A stretch of DNA of 56,672 nt, taken from positions 1 to 56,672 of the forward strand of contig DDWY01000091.1 in NCBI GenBank assembly GCA_002347705.1, in the 5' to 3' direction. Under the pieces are notes generated by a model. That model searched no databases and was not told the DNA's origin. It worked only from the letters and a program-made list of their open reading frames with translations. Made by a program: the position numbers and the translations under genes. Positions 8,917 to 16,940 of the stretch are shown piece after piece. This DNA comes from Anaerolineaceae bacterium UBA2274 (GTDB lineage Bacteria > Chloroflexota > Anaerolineae > Anaerolineales > Anaerolineaceae). Every line of letters starts with the position of its first letter. Positions within the stretch are counted from its first letter, which is position 1.

Positions 8917-9768
8917 TTGGTCCTAAAACCGGCAACTACAATTACAGACCAGATTGTTTTGCTTCAGCAACGAGGCATGGTCATAAGTGATATAACGCAG
9001 GCCTCTGATTTTCTCCAATTGAACCATTATTATCGCTTGAACATATACTTTCATAAGTTAATGGATTCTCGCGATCATTTCAGCAAGAATACAACCTTCT
9101 CTCAGCTTATTGCGATTTATGAAAATGATATATGGCTGAGAAATAGGATTTTACCTTTCTTGGAGTGGATCGAGATCAAGGCTAGGTCTATCACTGCCAA
9201 CTATTTGGGATTAAATCATGGCTCTGATGCGTTTTATAAGGTCGGAATTTATAAGAACGCCTCACAATATCAACAATTACAGTCCAAAATCACTTCGCAA
9301 ATCTCGAGAAACTCAAAAGATGCCGTTGTTCGTCATCATCAGAAAAATTATCAAAACCAATTCCCAATATGGGTTATTGTAGAGTTTTTGTCTTTCAATA
9401 TGCTCTCCAGGTTCTTCTCAAATCTTCAAACAAGCGATAAAAAGAGTATTGCAAAACAATTTAATAACTCCAACGATCGTCTATTTGAAAATTGGTTGCA
9501 TGTGCTTAGCGTCCAAAGGAATATTTGTGCTCATTATGGATATTTGTTTAGAAGGATGTATGCTATTCGGCCAATAATCGCGAAATCATTTAATTGGGGC
9601 CCGACAACAAATGGAGAGCTGTTTGCACAACTTTTAGTGATTAAACATTTATCCGATCCGCAGCAATGGCAAAGGTTTGTGAGGGTGTTAGATGCAAAGG
9701 CGACAAATGACAAATATTTTGATCTAACTGATTATGGGTTCCCTAATAACTGGAAGACACTATTGTGA
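8917..9768 (+). CDS. Abi_2 family abortive-infection protein (AbiD/AbiF-like)
   Basis: 283 residues. The N-terminal third has the family's start, with 'TITDQIVLLQQRGMVI' and 'DFLQLNHYYRLNIYFH'. The C-terminal half carries the HEPN-like R-N-x3-H element 'QRNICAHYGYLFRR', the residues expected for an RNase active site in this family. The start is a TTG at 8917; an AAGGTGG Shine-Dalgarno at 8903-8909 sits at the right distance. Its own promoter and a structured leader precede it. It lies between a decayed and an intact integrase end, so it is probably cargo of a small mobile islet. Its base composition is more A+T-rich than the upstream operon, consistent with transfer. The expected role is phage defence or RNA toxin activity. 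Confidence 0.75.
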   Translation: MVLKPATTITDQIVLLQQRGMVISDITQASDFLQLNHYYRLNIYFHKLMDSRDHFSKNTTFSQLIAIYENDIWLRNRILPFLEWIEIKARSITANYLGLNHGSDAFYKVGIYKNASQYQQLQSKITSQISRNSKDAVVRHHQKNYQNQFPIWVIVEFLSFNMLSRFFSNLQTSDKKSIAKQFNNSNDRLFENWLHVLSVQRNICAHYGYLFRRMYAIRPIIAKSFNWGPTTNGELFAQLLVIKHLSDPQQWQRFVRVLDAKATNDKYFDLTDYGFPNNWKTLL

Positions 9769-9781
9769 GTATAGGAAATTT

Positions 9782-9812
9782 GAGTCTTATTGCCGGTGGG
9801 GGAGGGAGCTAG
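9782..9812 (+). repeat. 31-bp imperfect direct repeat, copy 1
   Basis: Starts with GAGTCTTATT and contains GGGGGAGGG. It matches 9935-9965 at 26 of 31 positions and begins 13 bases after the Abi stop codon. It could be a recombination site or a remnant of element duplication. Confidence 0.5.
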
Positions 9813-9934
9813 AAGATGCCTTCTCTTGGTTCAGGTGGAGAAAACAATGAACGGAACAGGATCTTTTATTTAGTTTGAAAGCGTTAGTCTGATATTTTCA
9901 GCCCCTTGATTGTGAGAGAGTGATTATTAAAAAA

Positions 9935-9965
9935 GAGTCTTATTTCCAATGGGGGAGGGGGTTAG
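9935..9965 (+). repeat. 31-bp imperfect direct repeat, copy 2
   Basis: Second copy of the repeat at 9782-9812. It lies 29 bases beyond the 3' end of the intact integrase gene, the position where attachment sites of integrase-carried islets are often found. A weaker resemblance (GGGGAAGGG context) exists near 8622-8650 beside the integrase remnant. Confidence 0.5.
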
Positions 9966-9994
9966 GACCTAAATTTACTATCGGAGAGGCCCAG

Positions 9995-11071
9995 CTATTG
10001 AGGGAACTCTTGAAGGAAGTCAGCGACATCGAAGTAGAGAGCTTTAGGTGGACGTCGGTCAGAGGCATCCAGTGTCCCAATGTAATCAAAAGTGGTCTGG
10101 ATGTTATCATGCCCCATGTTCTGCTGGATTTTCCCCGGATCCATGCCGGCCAGATAAAGGATTCTGGCGTAGGATCTCCGCAAGCTATGAGGGGTGAGCA
10201 CTATAATCTTCCCGTCCACGACAATCGAATAGATTCCAACAATGTCCTGGATCGCCCGGGTGGATAAAGCATTTTTACGTACTTTCTTATAGCCTTTATA
10301 GAACCCCCGGAACACAGGCCCAGAAGTGATGCCGGCCGTCAAGAGCCAGTCTTCCACAACGACCAGGATCCAGTCCATGTCCCCATAGGGAATCAGCCTT
10401 TCTTTATCACCTTTGCCATGGCGAATATGGAGCGAGAGTTCACCACCAAAGGTTTGTCTGAGATCAGCCACAACCAATGAAGACGCTTCTTCAGCGCGAA
10501 TCCCAGTGGTGAGCATCAATCCGAGAAGCGCTGTGTCCCGTTTGCCTTGAAGCGTCCTGCCGCCCGGCAGGGAAAGCATCTCCTGGGCCTGCTCAGCCGT
10601 AAGGCGGGGGAATTCGCTGTCAGGCGTGTCCTGGGAGATGGTTTCGTTGGCTTTTACGGCCGATTGGATAATCCCACGCTCAAGTCGTAGATAGATTTCA
10701 TCCACAACGCTTTTGATATCCGCAAAGGTCTGGACCTGGTCCGATTGAGACGCAGCCTGGCGTGTCGCTTCCATGAGTTGGCTTCTAATGCCCATATCAT
10801 TGACCAGGGCTCTGTAGCGGGAGCGAATGGTTGAGAGATGGGCGTTGATGGTGGCTGGCGCCAGACCGGTTGTGCCATCGCCGCGAATTTTTCCCTCTCG
10901 TTGGAGGTAGTAGCAATAAGGCTGCAGGCTGGGGATCGAATGCCAGGTCAGGTTCATCATATCGAGCCAGTCCATGAAACGCTGGATGCGGCTTAGTTGG
11001 TCCTTGTTGGGATTGTCCGGCATCAGGACCTGATTGCTGAGTTTGAGCGGTTGTAAGGCGGTATCCTTCAT
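9995..11071 (-). CDS. Tyrosine recombinase / site-specific integrase
   Basis: 358 residues, XerC/D-like. An N-terminal SAM-like DNA-binding region (residues ~20-130) is followed by the catalytic domain with the first Arg in 'TTGIRAEEAS', the H-x2-R box in 'LTPHSLRRSYAR', the second His in 'MGHDNIQTTFDYIG' and the Tyr nucleophile in the same segment. All catalytic residues are present and the frame is intact. The N-terminal region lacks the extra arm domain of lambda-type enzymes, so this is closer to the Xer/small-islet type. It faces away from the C1 module, with ~750 bases of gene-poor sequence behind its start. Confidence 0.88.
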   Translation of the reverse strand: MKDTALQPLKLSNQVLMPDNPNKDQLSRIQRFMDWLDMMNLTWHSIPSLQPYCYYLQREGKIRGDGTTGLAPATINAHLSTIRSRYRALVNDMGIRSQLMEATRQAASQSDQVQTFADIKSVVDEIYLRLERGIIQSAVKANETISQDTPDSEFPRLTAEQAQEMLSLPGGRTLQGKRDTALLGLMLTTGIRAEEASSLVVADLRQTFGGELSLHIRHGKGDKERLIPYGDMDWILVVVEDWLLTAGITSGPVFRGFYKGYKKVRKNALSTRAIQDIVGIYSIVVDGKIIVLTPHSLRRSYARILYLAGMDPGKIQQNMGHDNIQTTFDYIGTLDASDRRPPKALYFDVADFLQEFPQ

Positions 11072-11823
11072 TTAATTAGCACTTTCACTAAGGACAGCAT
11101 GAGTAAATTCAAGAGAAAGGCTCTCATAGACAGATTACTATGATTATACCCTATTACTGCTTATTCCTCAACATATAAGAAGTAAAAATAGGCTAAATCA
11201 AGGAGTTTTCACTGAAAAAGATAGCATAAATCGGCAGTACTGTCATTTTATGTTATCTACCTAACAAAATAAGATTATTATATATTTCCCCTGGACTTGA
11301 TGTGTGTGCTCAGGAAAATCACTTAACAAATCAATGACCGCTTTACTAACAGCTTCTTTGGCTCGATGTCCCACCAGTGTCACACAATAGCACCCTATCT
11401 CTTTTTTGTTTGATTTGAGATATCTCGCCTGCTGCTCTTCTGCCAGTTCTTGTTTACCGCGCCGACTTATCATGTTCTCTGAATCACCAAATCCTTTGAC
11501 CTGGTTGTAGAATAACATTTATTTTATGGCAACGTTCGTTATTTTGGTAAGATTATTTCTTAGGCAATGCTCATTGACGAAGACAGGGATAGGAAGTGTA
11601 ATTAAAACAACGGATATGAAAGAAAGAAAAAATCTATACGAAATTATCTTATTAATATTTGAATATTTAGAAATAATATTATATATTAACGCGATTAACT
11701 GACGATTGGCCAATCCTGCAACTTTTAGAGATTAAAATCCCTGGGTTAGCTCAATTCCAGGAATGACCCGCCAAACATCGACTTAGAGGAAAACCCGCCT
11801 TATCCCCCAGTCCTTGAAAAATC
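11072..11823. other. Gene-poor, A+T-rich stretch behind the integrase
   Basis: About 750 bases with no confident gene. Two short minus-strand frames (11261-11518, 85 codons; 11519-11713, 64 codons) have no recognisable domain. The first has slightly protein-like composition; neither has a convincing ribosome-binding site. The left part may carry the integrase promoter. The right end holds a terminator-like hairpin for the C1 module (listed separately). No tRNA gene is visible. Confidence 0.5.
11731..11764 (-). terminator. Candidate intrinsic terminator of the C1 module
   Basis: On the minus strand, downstream of the ATP-grasp gene, ATTCCTGG and CCAGGGAT (plus coordinates 11757-11764 and 11737-11744) can pair with one wobble around a 12-base loop, and the second arm runs into TTTTAAT. 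The position, ~60 bases past the last gene, fits an operon end. Confidence 0.45.
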
Positions 11824-12699
11824 CTACCTACCCAGACATCCATCCACGATTTTCTCGCCAATTTCAAAAGGAGTCACTTCCTGCAGCCCCTCCCAGCCCG
11901 GCATGCTGTTTACTTCCAGCACAAAGAGTTCCCCCGCCTCACTTCGCATAAGGTCAATCCCGCAGTAGTCAGCGCCCACCGCCCGTGCCGACTGCAGGCT
12001 TGCTGTGCGGACTTCCTCATCAATGGCGTAGGCGATGGGTTTTGCGCCAACTGAGACGTTTGTCTTCCATCCATCCGCCACGCGCTCCATTGCGGCGATG
12101 CACTCTCCACCCGCCACCAACACCCTCAGGTCGCGGTTCCCGTGTGGAATGAATTTCTGCAGGTAGTACACATACCCTCCCAATTTCAATGCCCGGCATA
12201 CCCGCCCAAACGTGTCAGCCTCTGTCACCCGCACTATACCCACCCCGCGGCTTCCGAAGAGTGGTTTGATCACCACATCGCAGCCCAGTTCCACAAACGC
12301 CTCCATCGCCACAGCAGCGCCGTCTTCCATCACGCACGTCTCGGGCACCCGCAACCCCGCTAATTGCATCAGGCTGAGCGTGTAGTATTTATCCACCATT
12401 TTCTCGATGGCATACGGGGAGTTGATCACCCGCAAACCGCTGTTTTCCAGTTGGTGCAAGGCGTCCATCCGGAAAATGATTTGTTCCAGGCTTCCCCCCG
12501 GCACCTCCCGCACAAAAGCTACCTCAAACTGTGACAGGGATTCGCCTGCAAAAGTGACCGCCATCTCCTTCCCCAGTTGTGCGCAGACATTCTGGATATT
12601 GGCAAAACCGGGTTCAAATCCCCTTTTCTTCAACCCCTGCGCAAGTCTCTCACAGTGCCATGCGCCCTCCGTCCCAAAGATGATCGCCTTTCTAGTCAT
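11824..12699 (-). CDS. ATP-grasp ligase, RimK/MptN-like, of the H4MPT module
   Basis: 291 residues with the RimK-type ATP-grasp layout: 'RVINSPYAIEKMVDKYYT' leading into the ATP-binding lobe, 'VVIKPLFGSRGVGIVRV' (glycine-rich loop), and 'FVLEVNSMPGWEGL' with the metal-binding E and N. Homologues in methanogens (MptN) add glutamate to tetrahydromethanopterin, and RimK-like genes sit in the C1 clusters of methylotrophic bacteria. Its start overlaps the 3' end of mch by eight bases, so it is translationally linked to the module. The likely role is glutamylation of the pterin or of a methanofuran-like cofactor; general RimK activity cannot be excluded. Confidence 0.78.
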   Translation of the reverse strand: MTRKAIIFGTEGAWHCERLAQGLKKRGFEPGFANIQNVCAQLGKEMAVTFAGESLSQFEVAFVREVPGGSLEQIIFRMDALHQLENSGLRVINSPYAIEKMVDKYYTLSLMQLAGLRVPETCVMEDGAAVAMEAFVELGCDVVIKPLFGSRGVGIVRVTEADTFGRVCRALKLGGYVYYLQKFIPHGNRDLRVLVAGGECIAAMERVADGWKTNVSVGAKPIAYAIDEEVRTASLQSARAVGADYCGIDLMRSEAGELFVLEVNSMPGWEGLQEVTPFEIGEKIVDGCLGR

Positions 12700-13651
12700 A
12701 ATTATTCCCTTTCAGAACTGCCGCCAATCCTGATTCATCAATGGTTCCGGCATGAAACACAGCGCCGCTATCCAGACTCATAAGAGTGACCTCTGCGGGC
12801 GCGAACAACCCCGGGTCAACCTGATAAAAGCCACCCACCTCCTTCAGCACCTGTAAAAAAGGTTTCCCATACATCGGGCTGCGTGAGGAGGGCATTTCCT
12901 CCGCGAGGCGCTTCATCTTCTCCTCCGGGGTTCCCCGAAGGAACAGACACACGCTTGCACCCAGAAACACCATATCGTTCGTCCACCCAAGAGCTGTCAG
13001 GTTATCCCCTGGCAGTGGTGCAATCGGACAGCTTCCCATTCCACTGGTGACCTTCCGCAGGTCAAAGCCTATTTGGTGCAACTTGTGCAGCCCCGTCTCC
13101 AGAGACCTCGCAGCAATTTGTACCGAGCCGGCCAGGCATGCTGTTGGCGCAACCATCAAGGTCAGGTTTTCCGGGTCCACCTCGCATAAGTCAGCCAGCT
13201 TGCGACAGGACTCGTCCCCCGGCAGACCTGGGCTTTCCAAGATGAGCACAGCCTTCTCACTTTTTTCATGGTATCCTAATGCCTGCCCAACTCCCAAATT
13301 CGGATTGAGCAGGCAACCCGGTCCCGAACCCATGGCGCGAAACTCTCCATCGTCCACCGCCCAATGTGCCGCCTGACTCAAATAGCAGGCTTCCAGCGGA
13401 TGGTCGCTTAACACGGATATCCACATCCAGGGCATGCCCGCCGTTGGCTTCTTTTCAATCCAGGTGGACCCCAACCCCGCCATGCCTACCTGCACCATCA
13501 GCAGTCCGGCTTGCACACCGCCGCTTGCCGCCGCTCCGCAGTCGAAAAGTTTCGTCCCGCAACGAAATTTGTGAACCGAAATACCAAGGTCTTCTGCTTT
13601 TCCTTCTGTGGCCTCCAACATCTGCCTGGCGCGTTCATTTAAATTCATCAT
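12692..13651 (-). CDS. mch: Methenyl-tetrahydromethanopterin cyclohydrolase
   Basis: 319 residues, the family's normal size. It converts methenyl-H4MPT and water to formyl-H4MPT, or the reverse. Family hallmarks are 'FDCGAAASGGVQAGLLM' near the N-terminus, 'GSGPGCLLNPNLG' and 'VAPTACLAGSVQIAARSLE' in the middle, and 'GMGSCPIAPLPGD' in the second half. It overlaps fhcC upstream and the ATP-grasp gene downstream by a few bases. Two adjacent Met codons make the start 13651 or 13648. Confidence 0.9.
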   Translation of the reverse strand: MMNLNERARQMLEATEGKAEDLGISVHKFRCGTKLFDCGAAASGGVQAGLLMVQVGMAGLGSTWIEKKPTAGMPWMWISVLSDHPLEACYLSQAAHWAVDDGEFRAMGSGPGCLLNPNLGVGQALGYHEKSEKAVLILESPGLPGDESCRKLADLCEVDPENLTLMVAPTACLAGSVQIAARSLETGLHKLHQIGFDLRKVTSGMGSCPIAPLPGDNLTALGWTNDMVFLGASVCLFLRGTPEEKMKRLAEEMPSSRSPMYGKPFLQVLKEVGGFYQVDPGLFAPAEVTLMSLDSGAVFHAGTIDESGLAAVLKGNNYD

Positions 13652-14460
13652 GGAATAATTATTATCTCTCCCTTACCCATTTCAAGGTGGTCGCCAGTAT
13701 AGCGGCTCAGGCTCAAGTCCATCCACTCGTAAGGCATACTTATGCCCATCCCTTCCAGTGCGCGCAGGTAGAGGTGCAGCCAACCCGGATCAGCTTTTCC
13801 TGCTGCCCGAAAGCCAAGCGGCACATCCTCCAAGCGGGATGTCACCATGCTGCCTCGCTTCATCCCGGTTCCGGCAAATTTCCCAGCCCCCTCCCGGCAA
13901 ATGACGGTTCCCGCCAGCATACGCCAGGCGCAAAAATCACCCGCATGCCCCCCAACCCAAATCAACCCGCTGCGCATTCCCGCACCAACCCCCCTGCCGG
14001 CATCCCCATCCACCAGGATGGTCCCGCCGGTCATTCCTCGCTTCTCACCGGCTTCCGCTGCCCCACACCAGTCACCGGCACATCCTGTCACATGGATGGT
14101 ACCGCCCTGCATGTCCTTCCCAAGGCAGTCACCTGCATTGCCGCACACTTCCAGGACGCCGCCCCTCATCCCATCGCCCGCTCCCCAACCGGAATTTCCT
14201 TTCACGATCAACCTGCCATTTTGCATGTTCCAACCGGTATGGTCGAGACAGCTGGTATCGCCTAGCAAAAGAAGCTCATCCTCCATGCGGCCGGCGAGGC
14301 GCACCCTGCATACCTGCCCAAGCCCCACCTTCCGCCCATCCACTCTCACCGCCAATTGGTTAATTTCGCTTTTGGCCCGTCCCAACACGGTTTCCGGCAG
14401 CACCCCGCGCAAATCGATCCTCTCCCCACCCACTGTAGAAAATTCCAGACTCACCCGCAA
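13648..14460 (-). CDS. fhcC: Formyltransferase/hydrolase complex subunit C (FwdC-like)
   Basis: 270 residues. The central part is a right-handed beta-helix built from repeats of the pattern G-x-G-M-x-x-G-x-I-x-V-x-G-x-A-G, for example 'GDGMRGGVLEVCGNAGD', 'GKDMQGGTIHVTGCAGD' and 'GMRSGLIWVGGHAGD'. The same repeat occurs in archaeal formylmethanofuran dehydrogenase subunit C and in the GltB C-terminal domain; the fhc context decides the assignment. It starts three bases past the fhcD stop and overlaps mch by four bases. Confidence 0.9.
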   Translation of the reverse strand: MRVSLEFSTVGGERIDLRGVLPETVLGRAKSEINQLAVRVDGRKVGLGQVCRVRLAGRMEDELLLLGDTSCLDHTGWNMQNGRLIVKGNSGWGAGDGMRGGVLEVCGNAGDCLGKDMQGGTIHVTGCAGDWCGAAEAGEKRGMTGGTILVDGDAGRGVGAGMRSGLIWVGGHAGDFCAWRMLAGTVICREGAGKFAGTGMKRGSMVTSRLEDVPLGFRAAGKADPGWLHLYLRALEGMGISMPYEWMDLSLSRYTGDHLEMGKGEIIIIP

Positions 14461-14463
14461 CGT

Positions 14464-15357
14464 TCAGCAACCTTCCAATATCTTATGCAAGTGCAGTTGA
14501 TATGGTCCCAGTTTACCACCGTAATTGCCCGCCGTGATCCCAAGCACCCCTCCCCTTCGGCATGCCGCCAGGATCCCCTCCTGCATAGCCCGGCCCATGG
14601 ACTCCTCGTTCAACCCATCAATGACAATCTCGTAAACTGCCCCTGCGTCTTCCGGCAGCCAAGTATCCACACGACTACGAAGCGTGGGACAGAAAGCATC
14701 GTTGGTGGAGGCGCGCACATTAACATATTTCGATAGAGGCTTACTCGGGCTGCGGCAAATCCCTCCCGGGAAGGGCGCAACCACTCCCGGCACACTCCGG
14801 ATCGCCCGGACAGCCGCCTGCGCTGCTTCCAAAAGGGGCAATCTTTCACATCCCAGAAATATCAGGTTTCCACCGCCCACACCTTGAGTCATTCCAAACG
14901 ATTCCTCCACCAGGAATTCTCCGTCCGCCACAGGGATTCGCCAATAACGCCTCCCGTTCAATCGTTTGCTGCTCTGAAATCCATCGGCATAGTAGCGCAA
15001 CTTCCCGCCCACCTTTGTGGTTTTCTCTCCCTCCAGTCCATTAAAACAAGCCGAGGTGGCCGAGGTCAGAACCCCCTGACCTATCCGTAGCATCAGATGT
15101 TCCTCCAGCTTTTCGGGCGAATAGCTGTAAAGCAGGGCAACTTGTCCCGGACGTCCGTCAGGGGTTTCCTTTAGCGAAAGGATTTCTCCCGATCCCGCCT
15201 CGCATCCGCACCCGATGATGGAAAAAGCCAACCCGGTGGCCGCCGCCACCGCCTGCTGCGCCAGTTCCGGGCTATCGGCTGTGATAATCAGCCTTGCAGC
15301 CCACATCGGGAACGCTTCCGCGAAGGTATCCTCAATCAGCACGCCGTTGATTTGCAT
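14464..15357 (-). CDS. fhcD: Formylmethanofuran:H4MPT formyltransferase (subunit D)
   Basis: 297 residues, equal to the Ftr/FhcD family length. It moves the formyl group between methanofuran (or its bacterial analogue) and H4MPT. Recognisable family segments are the start 'GVLIEDTFAEAFPMWAAR', 'GCGCEAGSGEILS', 'VGGKLRYYADGFQSSK' and, near the end, 'ITAGNYGGKLGPYQLHL'. Its start lies within the last codons of fhcA (22-base overlap), implying coupled translation. Confidence 0.93.
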   Translation of the reverse strand: MQINGVLIEDTFAEAFPMWAARLIITADSPELAQQAVAAATGLAFSIIGCGCEAGSGEILSLKETPDGRPGQVALLYSYSPEKLEEHLMLRIGQGVLTSATSACFNGLEGEKTTKVGGKLRYYADGFQSSKRLNGRRYWRIPVADGEFLVEESFGMTQGVGGGNLIFLGCERLPLLEAAQAAVRAIRSVPGVVAPFPGGICRSPSKPLSKYVNVRASTNDAFCPTLRSRVDTWLPEDAGAVYEIVIDGLNEESMGRAMQEGILAACRRGGVLGITAGNYGGKLGPYQLHLHKILEGC

Positions 15358-16940
15358 GCGACCTCCCGTAACTTTTCTATTCTCATTTCACCCAATGCGT
15401 ACTGCCTTACCGGCACACTCACCAATTCAGCCAGTCTGTTGTGCAGGCGGGACAGACGCTCCCGGTCCCAGGCCGGCCGGGTCACCAGCACCTCACCATC
15501 AGCTCTTTCCACCAGTTCACCCTCTCGGGCAACCACCCATCCATTGCGCATCACCCAGGCAGGTCTGGCGAACATAGTCTCGGGATTCTCCTGCTTCCGG
15601 TAACAGCGGATGTCCGCCTTTGCTCCAACGCCAAGGTGTCCCCGGTTGTCAAGCCCCAATGCCCGCGCCGGCCCCCAGCTTGTCATGGCAAACACTTCAC
15701 CCAGGTTGAATTCCCGGTCCACCTCAGCCAACCGGGTTGCTTTTCGGGCTGCCGGGTGCACATGCCTCAGCATTTCCTGCCGGGTTGCCCGGTTCATCAA
15801 CCACGCGATCACCTGCGGGTATGCCGTGAAACGTCCGCCATTGGGATGATCCGTGGTCAGAAACAACCGCTCCGGATGATCAAAGCGCAGCATCAATTCC
15901 AACCCGGTTGCCCACTGCACGGCAGACGGGGCATCCTTCATCCGGTATGCAAGGGGCAGGGCGCTCATTCCACCTTCTCCTTCCAGTTGACGGCTGATCC
16001 ATGGCTGGCGGGTCAACCGGCGCAGCCGGTCCAACCCGCTGGTATCCGCGGAGACTGCCAGAGCGCTTCCAAATACTACCTGGCCAAGGTCAAAAGTCAA
16101 GTCCGGGTGGTTTTCCAATTCTTCCGCCACCTGCTCTGCGGCCGAGTTGTATCCTCCCTGCGCATCTTCTCCATACGCATAAAACTGAATATGACAAAAG
16201 TGTGCCCGCTGTCCTTCCAGCGCCCGAACAGTCTCAAGAAATGAAGCGTAATTCCCAGGACGCCCCAGGTTCCCGGCATGGATGTGCGCTGGATGGGGTA
16301 AGCCTAATTCATTGGCAAATTCTACCACCCGGTACAAAACCTGCCTTTGGGTAAGACCACCCAACCCGATCGGTTCGTCCAATTCAAGCGCTGGTCTCCC
16401 CGATTTCCAGGCGAGGCCTCCGCCGGGGTTTACCAGCTTGACCGCATACCCACCCGAGGCTTCCAGCAGCCAGGCCAGTGTATCGCGTATACGATTCCTG
16501 TCGTCATCTGCCAGGGCTTCCAGCAGCATCCGGTTATCTCCCATCAACGTATAGGTGCCCCGGTCAACCACCTCCATCTGCTGTAAATCAGCCATCGTGG
16601 ACCGGGCAAAAAGCGGTGCGCTGGCTGCATCCATCACAGTGGTGTAACCCAGGCACAAGTACTGCTCAGCGGCAAACCTTGCCTGGTTTGCCAAAGCATC
16701 CAGAGTCCCGCAATCGTTGAGGAGGAATCGACGGGCGGCGTTCAAACCGGAACCCGCCACATGGGTGTGGATTTCAACACCTGCGGGAGCCACGATCATC
16801 CCTCGGGCATCCATGATTTCGGCGTTGCCAGCCGTCGCTTGGGCTGGGACAATGTGCCCCTCATCTACCCAAAGGTCGCGCGCCTCTCCTTCCACGCCAT
16901 GTGCAGGATCGTAAAGCTCTCCGCCGCGAATGACGATCAT
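15336..16940 (-). CDS. fhcA: Formyltransferase/hydrolase complex subunit A (FwdA-like amidohydrolase)
   Basis: 534 residues, of the amidohydrolase superfamily. It hydrolyses formylmethanofuran to formate in bacteria, or carries formate to methanofuran in archaea. Motifs are the metal site 'VEIHTHVAGSGLN', 'GYTTVMDAASAPLFA', 'PAHIHAGNLGRPGNY' and 'LTTDHPNGGRFTAYP' with the catalytic Asp. The frame is open further upstream, but the start at 16940 overlaps the fhcB stop as ATGA and is preferred. It is the third-from-front gene of the C1 run counted from the importer side. Confidence 0.92.
   Translation of the reverse strand: MIVIRGGELYDPAHGVEGEARDLWVDEGHIVPAQATAGNAEIMDARGMIVAPAGVEIHTHVAGSGLNAARRFLLNDCGTLDALANQARFAAEQYLCLGYTTVMDAASAPLFARSTMADLQQMEVVDRGTYTLMGDNRMLLEALADDDRNRIRDTLAWLLEASGGYAVKLVNPGGGLAWKSGRPALELDEPIGLGGLTQRQVLYRVVEFANELGLPHPAHIHAGNLGRPGNYASFLETVRALEGQRAHFCHIQFYAYGEDAQGGYNSAAEQVAEELENHPDLTFDLGQVVFGSALAVSADTSGLDRLRRLTRQPWISRQLEGEGGMSALPLAYRMKDAPSAVQWATGLELMLRFDHPERLFLTTDHPNGGRFTAYPQVIAWLMNRATRQEMLRHVHPAARKATRLAEVDREFNLGEVFAMTSWGPARALGLDNRGHLGVGAKADIRCYRKQENPETMFARPAWVMRNGWVVAREGELVERADGEVLVTRPAWDRERLSRLHNRLAELVSVPVRQYALGEMRIEKLREVACKSTAC

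Noticed and set aside
9995..11823. tRNA attachment site for the integrase
   Set aside because: No tRNA-like cloverleaf or tRNA 3' end was seen on either side.
13366..14500. Long plus-strand open frames opposite fhcC
   Set aside because: They are Pro/Ser-rich antisense frames across a confidently assigned gene with family repeats; no ribosome-binding site and no domain.
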